Assembly (NCBI GenBank): GCA_944325505.1
Contig: CALVAJ010000002.1
Span: 62,001 to 126,000, forward strand
Direction of reading: 5' to 3'
Length of the DNA stretch: 64,000 nucleotides
DNA from: an uncultured Bacteroidales bacterium
Lineage (GTDB): Bacteria > Bacteroidota > Bacteroidia > Bacteroidales > UBA932
Shown here: piece by piece, positions 8,543 to 16,415 of the stretch
How positions within the stretch are numbered: the stretch's first letter is position 1
Layout of the letters: every line of letters begins with the position of its first letter
The notes under the pieces: model-generated
Database searches by the model: none
Told to the model about the DNA's origin: nothing
Seen by the model: the letters and a program-made list of their open reading frames with translations, nothing else
Translations under genes and position numbers: made by a program

Positions 8543-10438
8543 TCAATACCCCGGGTTCTGGACCAGACGGAAGTTTATCTCCAGCTCGGACATAGGGATG
8601 GAGAACCAGTTGGTCTTCGGATAAGTGAACACCCTGGTCCCGTTTTCCTTCATCTTGGCTATGGTATAGAACTCTTCTGCTGTCTCCCCTTCTATGTTCA
8701 GCACGTCTGGATTTTCGCCAAGCCATTCTTCAGCCTCGTTCCAACGGCGCAGGTTATTGTACCAGCGGCCTTCACAGTTCATCTCGGCAAGGTTCTCATA
8801 ATGGAGCGCCTTCCTCATGGTCTCCCCTGTCGGCACCCCGCCTGCAAGAGCCCAGGAAACCTCGAAATCAGGAAGCCCGGCACGGTGACGTATCCTGTTC
8901 AGATACTCCAGTCCGGTATCGCTGAGCTGCCCGTCATACTCGAAGTCAGCCTCGGCATAGTCGAGATAAAGCTCCGCAAGACGGAAATACGGAAATGCGT
9001 ACTGGGTATAGGTGATTGTCTTGCCCGTCTCATTCCATGTCGTCGTACTGCAGATGAACTTCTGGAGGACATATCCTGTACAGCTGTTGTACTCTTGGGT
9101 GACGTCACCCGTATATCCGTGATGTTCGCCCTGTCTCATTCGCAGAGTCACTGTCCCGCCATTGTATTCGTATGTACCCCTGTCATAGCCGACAGTCGCA
9201 TAGAAGCGCGGATCCCTGTTCTTGTGCAGTTTGGCGATTCCGTCCGCATCTACGGTAAGGAGCCTGTTCAAAGCATATTCGTCCTTTACATCAGGATCTG
9301 CCCACAGAGGAAGACCGTTTTCAGTCAGGAACGTCTCCACAAGCTGTAGGGTAGGAGTCAGATAATTCCTGAATCCCTCAGTAACATATTTGTCTCCATT
9401 CTCGGGATTCCACTGTCGGGGAGCGCCGTTCTGCTGGATATGCTGCGGGCCAGTCTGGTCTGCAAACGCAAACAAGTACTCGTCCTTGTTCCATCTCTGG
9501 ATAAAACAGTTGAAATAGTTGTTCCTGCCCCTCTGGACATCATCCGGAAGGCTTGCCGATGCAGGGTCTTCATAAAGCTTGTGGCCGTTCTGCTCTGCAA
9601 ACGTTATGGCATCCTGCACCGCATCCATGGCGGTCTTCCATTTCTCCCTGTCGTATGTAGTGGACATCAGAGGCGTCCCGTCATAGTTCTGGAAAGACTC
9701 GAATGCAGGGTTTCCGTTTACCAAAGGACTGGCAGTGTACATCAGGCACCTTGCCTTGAATGCCTTGGCCGCTACGGATGTAGCCCGTCCCAGGTCGCTG
9801 TCCGGCCAGGTAGCAGGCAGAAGAGAGGCTGCCTTGTCGAATGTCTCGGCCACGAACTGTGCACACTCGTCCCACGAAGAGCGCGGAAGCATGGTCTCAT
9901 CCTCAGGAGCGTTTATGGAAATCTCATCCCTGACTATCACCACAGGCCCGTAATGTTCCATAAGTGTCCAGTGGAAATAAGCGACAAGAAAGTAAGCCTC
10001 TCCCGTAAGGGTATTCCTTTCGGTCTGGCTCAGGTTCGGCACTCTGTCGACATTATTGATGACGGTATAGGCGTACCTTATACCCTTGTACATGTCATAG
10101 TTGGTCCTTCCGGCAGGAGAAGTACTGGTCGCGTCCCAGAGTCCGTAATACGTATTGTTCGGGTTCTCCTGGTCATAGAGCATGCTCTTGTACGGGAAAT
10201 AGCGGGTCTGCCCGTTCGTCCCGGTAATAACGTCACCGCCTGCGCAGAAATCTGGCATATAGCGGTACGTGGCATAATTGGGGATATAGTTGTATATATC
10301 ATACAGGAACCTCTCCGTCTGCAGGGATGACGAAAATATGTCATCCAGAGTAGGAGTCCCGTCAGGCACCACTTCGAGGAAGTTGCATGAAGAGAGCAAT
10401 GCAAGTCCTGCCGCAAATGATAGTATTTTCTTTTTCAT
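8543..10438 (-). CDS. SusD/RagB-family nutrient-binding outer-membrane lipoprotein
   Basis: The 631-residue protein has a lipoprotein signal ending LLSSC (Cys18). It shows SusD features: an N-terminal helical TPR-like part (FLYDIYNYIP, the YTVINNVDRVP helix, TGEAYFLVAYFHW) and a C-terminal half with YFRLAELYLDYAEA and LNRIRHRAGLP. The C-terminal end about WFSIPMSELEINFRLVQNPGY is characteristic of the family. It forms the extracellular lid of the SusC transporter and binds the imported oligosaccharide. It starts 18 bases after susC, the usual order. Confidence 0.95.
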   Translation of the reverse strand: MKKKILSFAAGLALLSSCNFLEVVPDGTPTLDDIFSSSLQTERFLYDIYNYIPNYATYRYMPDFCAGGDVITGTNGQTRYFPYKSMLYDQENPNNTYYGLWDATSTSPAGRTNYDMYKGIRYAYTVINNVDRVPNLSQTERNTLTGEAYFLVAYFHWTLMEHYGPVVIVRDEISINAPEDETMLPRSSWDECAQFVAETFDKAASLLPATWPDSDLGRATSVAAKAFKARCLMYTASPLVNGNPAFESFQNYDGTPLMSTTYDREKWKTAMDAVQDAITFAEQNGHKLYEDPASASLPDDVQRGRNNYFNCFIQRWNKDEYLFAFADQTGPQHIQQNGAPRQWNPENGDKYVTEGFRNYLTPTLQLVETFLTENGLPLWADPDVKDEYALNRLLTVDADGIAKLHKNRDPRFYATVGYDRGTYEYNGGTVTLRMRQGEHHGYTGDVTQEYNSCTGYVLQKFICSTTTWNETGKTITYTQYAFPYFRLAELYLDYAEADFEYDGQLSDTGLEYLNRIRHRAGLPDFEVSWALAGGVPTGETMRKALHYENLAEMNCEGRWYNNLRRWNEAEEWLGENPDVLNIEGETAEEFYTIAKMKENGTRVFTYPKTNWFSIPMSELEINFRLVQNPGY

Positions 10439-10456
10439 ATTTTTTCTGTAGATCGA

Positions 10457-13400
10457 TTAAAAGTTAAACTGCACTCCCAGCTGCACCGTCCTCTGCAGAG
10501 GGTAAGAAAGACCGTTGCCGCTTCCCTTCTCCGCATCCCAGTATTTGAACGGGGAAATCATGAACAGGTTGGTAGCAGCGCAATAGATCCTGAAAAAGTC
10601 CTTGACGGTATATCCGAGCTCAACGTTCTTGAGCCTTATAAAGCTGCCGTCCTTCACCCAGAAGGTAGAGTATTCGGTATTGTTGGCATTGAACTCGTAG
10701 TCAAGACGCGGATATGCGGCATTCGGATCAGGATTGCTCTCGCTCCAGTGGTCATCGGCGATCCACTGCATCATATTGAAACCCTGTGTCTCATTGTCCC
10801 TGAACGGGTGCATGTTGGTCATATTGATAGATACCCTTGCCCGGCCCTGGAAGAAGAACGAGAAGTCGAGGTTTTTCCAGTAGAGGGAAGCGCCGAATCC
10901 ATAGAGGATTTCCGGAACGGTAGGATACCCTATGTAAGTGCGGTCATTGTCATCCACGACACCGTCACCGTTAAGGTCCTTGTATTTGATATCCCCGGGC
11001 ATATAGTCAGGCATGTAGGTCTGGCGCGGGGAGTTCGCTATGTCGGCATCGTCCTTGAACAGGCCGTCGGCCACCAGTCCGTAGATGGAATTCACCGGCT
11101 TGCCGACCTTGGAAGTATAAGGGTAGAGCTTGTACGGGGACTCGTCATTCTCCACCACCTCGTTGTGCGCATACGTGAATGTACCGCGGGCGGTGATGGA
11201 AAAGTCCTTGCTGAAGGCATGCTTGTAGTCGGCCGCTATCTCGAAGCCCCTGTTCAGGACGGCCCCGAGGTTTCCGTAAGGCTCGATTCCGGAAAGCCCC
11301 ATAGTGGACGGAAGCGTGTTCCTGGTCATGAAGATACCGCTGCGGTACTCCTGATAGAAGTCGGCGATGATGGTAAGGTCATCGAAGAAGCCGAGCTCCA
11401 CTCCGAAGTTGTGCTTCGCACTCACTTCCCATGTAGCATCCTCGTTACCGACAGTAGTAATCCTGTTTCCTTTCTGACGGGAGAAGTTGATGCCTTTCCT
11501 GAAATAAGAATCATAGGCCATCTCTACCTCGGAGACATACGGGAACCTCTGGTCGAGATAGTCGTTTCCGGAGTATCCGAACGAATAGCGGAACTTCAGG
11601 AAGCTGAACCAGTCCTTGATCCCGGACCAGAAACTCTCGTTGGATACGATCCAGCCCACTGCGGCAGAAGGGAAAAGACCGAAACGCTTCCCGCGGATGA
11701 AGTTCTCAGAGCCGTTGTAACCGAAGTTCACCTCGGCCAGATACCTGTCATCGAACCCGTACGACACCCTTCCTGCGATACCCTGCTCCCTCTTTGGCAG
11801 CATGGCATAATAGTCGCTAGGCTGGTTGTCCACCGTCTCTTTCTGGTGGTAGACGAATACGGCGCCGACAGTGTGCTTGCCGAAAGTACGGTTATATTCG
11901 AGGTTTCCCTGGAGGGTAAGCTGTCTCAGACCGTTCTTTCCCGTAGTGGTGGCAAGGAAATCGGTTCCTTCAGTGCCTATCTGCGTAAGGTTGTAAGTAT
12001 AGTCCTGGAGCACATCGTCGTAGTCATAGCTGCTCAGGGTGTAGTAATGAGGAGTCCTGTTGTAGTAGCGTCCGGAATAGGTCTTGTTGTAGAACGATAC
12101 CTGTCCCCATATCTTCAGTCCCGGGGTAATGAATTTCAGGTCCTGGTTAACATTCAGGGATACGGTCGTGTAGTTGGTATATCTGTACCCGTAACCCTTG
12201 GAAAGCTCGGCGTAAGGGTTGATATCGGTAGCACCTCCGTCCCATGATGCCGTGTTGCCGAAGATAGTATAGGTAGCGCCGTCCACCCACTCCGTCGGAT
12301 AGGTCGGGGCGAACTGTACAGGGTTGGCCCTCATTGACCAGTAGAACAGGTCGCCCGTACTCGGACTCGGTCTGTAGGAGTAGATGAGCTGGGAGTTCAT
12401 CTTGATGCTGGCAGTCGTGGTGTTGGTTATCTTGGCAGTTACATTGCTCTGGAAGGTGTACTTCTGGGCATTGAGGTTGGTCTTGAACGGGGCGTCCGCA
12501 GAGTTGCGGATCATACCGTCCTCGTTGTGTACGGATGCGTTCAGGAAGTAGTCCACCCGGTTTCCGCCTCCGCGGATATTGACATTGAGGTTCTCGCTCA
12601 GGCCGAAGTCGCGGAAGAGCATGTCGTACCAGTTGACATTAGGATATATGTACGGATTGAGCCCCTGCTCGGTACCTGCGATCTTCTCCTCGGAGAAATA
12701 CGCCACGGAACCGCGGCCGGTCCTCGACTCGTTGTAGTTCTTCATGTAGGTCACTCCGTCGGCCACTTCCGGAATGGCGGTAGGCATGCTGACGGTAGTG
12801 CTGAAATTCACGTTGACGGCCATCCTGTCCGCCACACGTCCGCTCTTGGTAGTTATGATCATCACGCCGTTCGCGCCCCTGGATCCGTACAGTGCCGTGG
12901 CAGCCGCATCCTTCAGGACCGAGAACGACTCTATAGTCTCGGCCGGGATACCATTGAGAATCTCGGCATTGATCTCCACTCCGTCAAGGATGTAGAGAGG
13001 TTCCGTGCTCGCACCGAAAGTGGAAATACCCCTGATCCAGAAGCTCGCCCCGTCGGCACCAGGCTCTCCCGAAGTCTGGGTGGCGATCACACCCGCGATA
13101 TTTCCGGCAAAGGTCGTGGACAGGTTGCTCGACGGGGTTTTCAACGTCCCCGGAGATACCGTCTCCACAGATGTGATCATGGTCTCCTTGCGCTGGGTGG
13201 TCCCGAAAGCCACCACCACGGCATCCTCAAGGAACTGGGTCGACTCGTCCATGGAGACCACCTTGAACACGATGTTATTCCCGTCGAGCCTGATTTTCTT
13301 GGTAAGGTAACCGACGCTGGCAAATGTTATTTCCCTTGTGTCAGCAGGGACAGTAAGAGTATAGTTTCCGTCCAGGTCGGTAGTCACACCGGTAGAAGTA

Positions 13401-13600
13401 CCTTCTACATATACCGCTACTCCGACGACAGGCTGGTTGTCAACGGAGGAAATGACTGTTCCCGAAAGGGTGACCGAGCCGCCGTCCTGGGCCCGTACCC
13501 CGGCAAGCGGGAACGACATAAAGACACAAAGCATCATGACCAGCCTCAACAATCCCGGCAAGCCATGTGCATATGCAGCTGTTTTTTGCATAAAAGACAT
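10457..13600 (-). CDS. SusC/RagA-family TonB-dependent outer-membrane transporter
   Basis: The 1047-residue protein has a long signal peptide (about 1-38), a carboxypeptidase-regulatory-like domain at about 44-125 (GVAVYVEGTSTGVTTDLDGNY), the plug at about 150-265 with the SusC signature SVLKDAAATALYGSRGANGV, and a C-terminal beta-barrel ending in the aromatic QFNF. It imports glycans together with the adjacent SusD, powered by TonB-ExbBD. It is the first gene of the leftward operon. No hybrid two-component sensor or ECF sigma/FecR pair lies beside it, so the regulator is elsewhere or replaced by local control at the promoter. Confidence 0.95.
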   Translation of the reverse strand: MSFMQKTAAYAHGLPGLLRLVMMLCVFMSFPLAGVRAQDGGSVTLSGTVISSVDNQPVVGVAVYVEGTSTGVTTDLDGNYTLTVPADTREITFASVGYLTKKIRLDGNNIVFKVVSMDESTQFLEDAVVVAFGTTQRKETMITSVETVSPGTLKTPSSNLSTTFAGNIAGVIATQTSGEPGADGASFWIRGISTFGASTEPLYILDGVEINAEILNGIPAETIESFSVLKDAAATALYGSRGANGVMIITTKSGRVADRMAVNVNFSTTVSMPTAIPEVADGVTYMKNYNESRTGRGSVAYFSEEKIAGTEQGLNPYIYPNVNWYDMLFRDFGLSENLNVNIRGGGNRVDYFLNASVHNEDGMIRNSADAPFKTNLNAQKYTFQSNVTAKITNTTTASIKMNSQLIYSYRPSPSTGDLFYWSMRANPVQFAPTYPTEWVDGATYTIFGNTASWDGGATDINPYAELSKGYGYRYTNYTTVSLNVNQDLKFITPGLKIWGQVSFYNKTYSGRYYNRTPHYYTLSSYDYDDVLQDYTYNLTQIGTEGTDFLATTTGKNGLRQLTLQGNLEYNRTFGKHTVGAVFVYHQKETVDNQPSDYYAMLPKREQGIAGRVSYGFDDRYLAEVNFGYNGSENFIRGKRFGLFPSAAVGWIVSNESFWSGIKDWFSFLKFRYSFGYSGNDYLDQRFPYVSEVEMAYDSYFRKGINFSRQKGNRITTVGNEDATWEVSAKHNFGVELGFFDDLTIIADFYQEYRSGIFMTRNTLPSTMGLSGIEPYGNLGAVLNRGFEIAADYKHAFSKDFSITARGTFTYAHNEVVENDESPYKLYPYTSKVGKPVNSIYGLVADGLFKDDADIANSPRQTYMPDYMPGDIKYKDLNGDGVVDDNDRTYIGYPTVPEILYGFGASLYWKNLDFSFFFQGRARVSINMTNMHPFRDNETQGFNMMQWIADDHWSESNPDPNAAYPRLDYEFNANNTEYSTFWVKDGSFIRLKNVELGYTVKDFFRIYCAATNLFMISPFKYWDAEKGSGNGLSYPLQRTVQLGVQFNF

Positions 13601-13691
13601 CTTTGGTTGTTAATAATAATCCATAGTTTCATTTCACAACCCGAAAGATATCACAATGTACCGCAAGTTTCAATTTGTTACAAAACCACGG

Positions 13692-13723
13692 CAAATATAT
13701 ACACCCCCCCCCAGAAAAGCAAA
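13692..13723 (-). promoter_or_regulatory. Promoter of the SusC operon with a C9/G9 run in its spacer
   Basis: On the minus strand TTTG (13723-13720), a 20-base spacer and TATATTTG (13699-13692) fit the Bacteroidota promoter. The spacer includes nine consecutive C on the plus strand (13704-13712). Gain or loss of bases in such a run would change the distance between the two elements. Confidence 0.7.
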
Positions 13724-13793
13724 TTTAATTTCAATTCAAAAGTAAATCGGGTTTCAAAGAAAAATTAAATTTTTGTAAAAATTCATTTTCCGA

Positions 13794-13825
13794 CGGTATA
13801 CCGAAACTGAAAATCACTATATTTG
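13794..13825 (+). promoter_or_regulatory. Promoter -7 element and palindrome upstream of the BACON lipoprotein gene
   Basis: TATATTTG at 13818-13825 fits TAnnTTTG, 69 bases before the ATG. The perfect 10-bp palindrome CGGTATACCG at 13794-13803 lies just upstream where the -33 element would be; no clear TTTG is present. A bound activator or repressor at the palindrome is plausible. Confidence 0.5.
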
Positions 13826-13894
13826 CAACAATACGTTTTTCATCTCGGGATATCACTCTGTGCCGCAACATCCGAATGATCAAATTCTGAGACA

Positions 13895-15517
13895 ATGAAA
13901 AAAGTATTTATTCCACTGCTTTTAGCGGTAGCGGCGGTATCCTGCACGGATATCGTCCCTACCACTTATGACAAGGGAGTGAGCCTCAGCACACCGTCCG
14001 TATCATTTATCGGCGACGGTGAGTCAAAGGTCATAAAGATCACTTCCAGCTCCCCATGGCAGCTGAACCTTGAAGACTGCGACTGGATCACCGCCAGCAA
14101 GACATCCGGAGAAGCTACCGAAAAAATCATACTTACAGCGCAGAAAAACCCGAGCAACACCGACGCCCGTGAGGTTCAGGTAACAGTGACTTCCGGCGAG
14201 CACACACAGTATCTCACCCTGTCCCAGGACAGGTTCAGCATGTGGGTGACAGTAGACAGGAACGGAGAGACCTATACCTGCGACAACCTCAAGGCTTCCG
14301 AGTCCGTCACTCTCCAGGTGCGGTCCAACACCGAATGGGAAGTCTCCGCCCCGGACTGGATAACCGTCTCGCAGAAAACCGGCGAAGGTAACGCCACTGT
14401 GACCCTGGAAATGGACAACAGCAACGTCACCGACGAGTTCCGTTCCGGTACCGTCCGGTTCTTCTGCGAGGAGGCCGAGCAGACCTTCACCGTAGAGCAG
14501 GTATGCTCGTATGCAAATACATTTGTTGTAAAGACCACAGGCACATACAGCATCCCGGCCGCAAGGCCTGACGGGACTCCGCTCGAAGGGGCGGCATCGG
14601 CTGACTGGCTCTGCATGTCCAAGGACGGGGTGATCTCCAATATCAGCTATGCAGACGGCCGGATAAACTTCACTCTGGACAGTACAGGAGGCTACGCAGT
14701 CATCGTCCTTCTCAACGGGGCTTCCGAAGTCATCTGGAGCTACACCATCTGGGCGACAGAGCAGCTCGAGGATGTAAAGATCGGCACCGATATCTGGATG
14801 GACAGGAATATAGGGGCATGGACGAACAACCTCCCGGCCGACAATTTCGGGGGCCTGTCCGACTACTCCGCCTACGGGTGCTACTACCAGTGGGGAAGGA
14901 AGGACCCGTTCCCGGGACCGAACCAAAGTGCGATAGACAAATGGAGTTCTGGAGGGAAGCCTGCTGAAGATAATTGGTTTTCAACAGCTACCATAGCTTA
15001 TGTGTTCAATCCCGAATTCGATGCGGAAGGCTTCCGGTCACTCGATTCACCGGATATACAGACAGCAAAAGTAGAGGACAACATCCGATACCCTTGGAGA
15101 TTTACCCATAAGGAATACTCCATGGGTGATGATGTGGTAAAAGAACTCTGGTCCGACTCCAGGAAAACGATATACGACCCGTGCCCTGCAGGGTACAAGG
15201 TACCGTCCATCACCCAGACAACCAGCATGATTACCGTCCTGACCGGATGGACCAAAACACAGCCGTTCAGCAACAGCTACTCCAGGGTATATTCCTCAGA
15301 CGGAGTGCAGTTCAGTATCCCATCCACAGCAGAGCGCCGTTGGGGACAATTATACCAACCTGGCCGTATGGCCGGCTACTGGACCAGTACGTTCAGCAAA
15401 ACAGCCTATGCTTACGCGAACTATGACTTCAATAAGAAGACAGTCGACGGAGACACTCCTAAAGAGGACAAACATAACAGAGGCTACGCCGTCCGCTGCG
15501 TGAAAGTCCAGCCATAG
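13895..15517 (+). CDS. BACON and FISUMP domain surface lipoprotein
   Basis: The 540-residue lipoprotein (signal ending AVSC, Cys17) carries two BACON-type beta domains at about 30-115 and 125-205, each with the repeating pattern of SPWQL or TEWEV, DWI and a closing VEQ/LSQD strand. A linker region leads to a C-terminal FISUMP domain from about residue 290: IWMDRNIGA, YGCYYQWGRKDPFPG, DPCPAGYKVPS and the terminal GYAVRCVKV. BACON domains are mostly linked to mucin or glycan contact at the surface; FISUMP has no firm function. It is divergent from the SusC operon and may be an accessory surface glycan-binding protein for it, which is inference. Confidence 0.85.
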   Translation: MKKVFIPLLLAVAAVSCTDIVPTTYDKGVSLSTPSVSFIGDGESKVIKITSSSPWQLNLEDCDWITASKTSGEATEKIILTAQKNPSNTDAREVQVTVTSGEHTQYLTLSQDRFSMWVTVDRNGETYTCDNLKASESVTLQVRSNTEWEVSAPDWITVSQKTGEGNATVTLEMDNSNVTDEFRSGTVRFFCEEAEQTFTVEQVCSYANTFVVKTTGTYSIPAARPDGTPLEGAASADWLCMSKDGVISNISYADGRINFTLDSTGGYAVIVLLNGASEVIWSYTIWATEQLEDVKIGTDIWMDRNIGAWTNNLPADNFGGLSDYSAYGCYYQWGRKDPFPGPNQSAIDKWSSGGKPAEDNWFSTATIAYVFNPEFDAEGFRSLDSPDIQTAKVEDNIRYPWRFTHKEYSMGDDVVKELWSDSRKTIYDPCPAGYKVPSITQTTSMITVLTGWTKTQPFSNSYSRVYSSDGVQFSIPSTAERRWGQLYQPGRMAGYWTSTFSKTAYAYANYDFNKKTVDGDTPKEDKHNRGYAVRCVKVQP

Positions 15518-15528
15518 ACATGGTATGG

Positions 15529-15576
15529 CCCGATGCGCTGCCTTGACTTCCTTCCCCAGAAGCAGGGCAGCTCGGG
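15529..15576 (+). terminator. Hairpin after the BACON gene without a T-run
   Basis: CCCGA (15529-15533) pairs with TCGGG (15572-15576), and GCTGCC (15537-15542) with GGCAGC (15566-15571), with a 3-base bulge on one side. No T-tract follows, so transcription may only be attenuated into the following operon. Confidence 0.45.
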
Positions 15577-15644
15577 TCATATACATCCCATACCGGAATT
15601 GCCCGGCATGACCTTTTACAAAATATAAAGATTTCCAGAAAACC

Positions 15645-15776
15645 ATGACCGAAAAATTCGGATGGAGAAAGCCAGACCAGACAGTCTGTCCTCAAGTCCT
15701 GATAAAAGATCTCCTGTCTGAATACTTCGATCTCCGACCGGAATGGCAACAGTTCTATATTTATGAAAGGCTTTAA
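15645..15776 (+). CDS. Small 43-residue ORF at the head of the exporter operon
   Basis: ATG 15645 to TAA 15774-15776 encodes 43 residues beginning MTEKFGWRKPDQ and ending QQFYIYERL. The composition is protein-like (three Trp/Gly-Trp positions, mixed charges, helical middle) and there is no signal peptide. Its end overlaps the start of the next gene by 14 bases in another frame, which would allow translational coupling. No strong ribosome-binding site is visible, which is normal for this phylum. I do not recognise it. It could be a genuine small protein, a leader peptide or the remnant of a longer gene. Confidence 0.4.
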   Translation: MTEKFGWRKPDQTVCPQVLIKDLLSEYFDLRPEWQQFYIYERL

Positions 15777-16086
15777 ACTGAAAATAAATGACAAGCTTAT
15801 ATCAGCTGGCGTCGGAGAAAATGGAGTTTTCTCTGTCTTTATCAACTGCTTGAATAATGAATGCCATATAACCGTATTCGGAACAGACCATACAGAAGGG
15901 AAGAAATATGTATGGGAGAATGTGCAGATAGAATTCGGACAGTTAATAGAGTTCGAGTTTACTGATATTGATTCCGTATCGGTTCCGGTCAAAGTGTATG
16001 AAACCAAAGTAATGAGTGTAGATGATATAAAGCTGGAATCATACCGCAAGATAAAAATTTTCTTAAAGCAAGAAGGGATATTATGA
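15763..16086 (+). CDS. Small leaderless protein, paralogue A (107 residues)
   Basis: I do not recognise the family. The protein begins MKGFKLKINDKLISA and has no signal peptide or membrane segment. The first 80 residues look like a small beta-strand domain (KLKIN, VFSVFIN, CHITVF, QLIEFEFTDID); the last 30 residues look helical and end LKQEGIL. It shares the MKG-K-K-KL opening, the EFTDI motif and the helical tail with the next protein, so the two are tandem duplicates. The stop codon overlaps the next start (ATGA). The gene appears AT-richer than its neighbours. Candidate roles are exporter cargo, a cytosolic regulator or an immunity-type partner; none is proven. Confidence 0.65.
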   Translation: MKGFKLKINDKLISAGVGENGVFSVFINCLNNECHITVFGTDHTEGKKYVWENVQIEFGQLIEFEFTDIDSVSVPVKVYETKVMSVDDIKLESYRKIKIFLKQEGIL

Positions 16087-16403
16087 AAGGACTGAGAATC
16101 AAAGTTCATGGTAAACTATTCGATGTGGCAATGCCTCAAGGAAGCTGCGGTATAATAACAACCTGGCATCACGGACAATGCGAAGTGTCTGTAAGCGGAG
16201 CGACAGACAAATTCTTTTCCTGGTATAAAGGAATTCTGGAACCAGGAGATCGTTGTACCGTGGAATTTACGGATATCAAGACTCCCATGTTACCTGAAGA
16301 GGTCCTATTTTCTAAAGAAGAACAGATACAGAACGCGAAATGTACTTACGATAAATTGCACAAGGAACTGCTTGAAAAAGGGCTTATCGATGAAAATGAA
16401 TGA
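16083..16403 (+). CDS. Small leaderless protein, paralogue B (106 residues)
   Basis: This 106-residue protein parallels the preceding one: MKGLRIKVHGKLFDV at the start, strands around CEVSVSG and CTVEFTDI, and a charged helical end LLEKGLIDENE. It contains three to four Cys (in SCG, GQCEV, DRC, KCTY) that paralogue A largely lacks. No export signal is seen. It overlaps gene A by four bases and ends 12 bases before the large lipoprotein gene, so the three are surely co-transcribed. Function unknown. Confidence 0.65.
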   Translation: MKGLRIKVHGKLFDVAMPQGSCGIITTWHHGQCEVSVSGATDKFFSWYKGILEPGDRCTVEFTDIKTPMLPEEVLFSKEEQIQNAKCTYDKLHKELLEKGLIDENE

Positions 16404-16415
16404 CACTGTAAGATA

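Noticed and set aside
10748..12247. 499-codon open frame on the plus strand
   Set aside because: Antisense to susC with low-complexity valine/isoleucine-rich sequence; no recognisable family.
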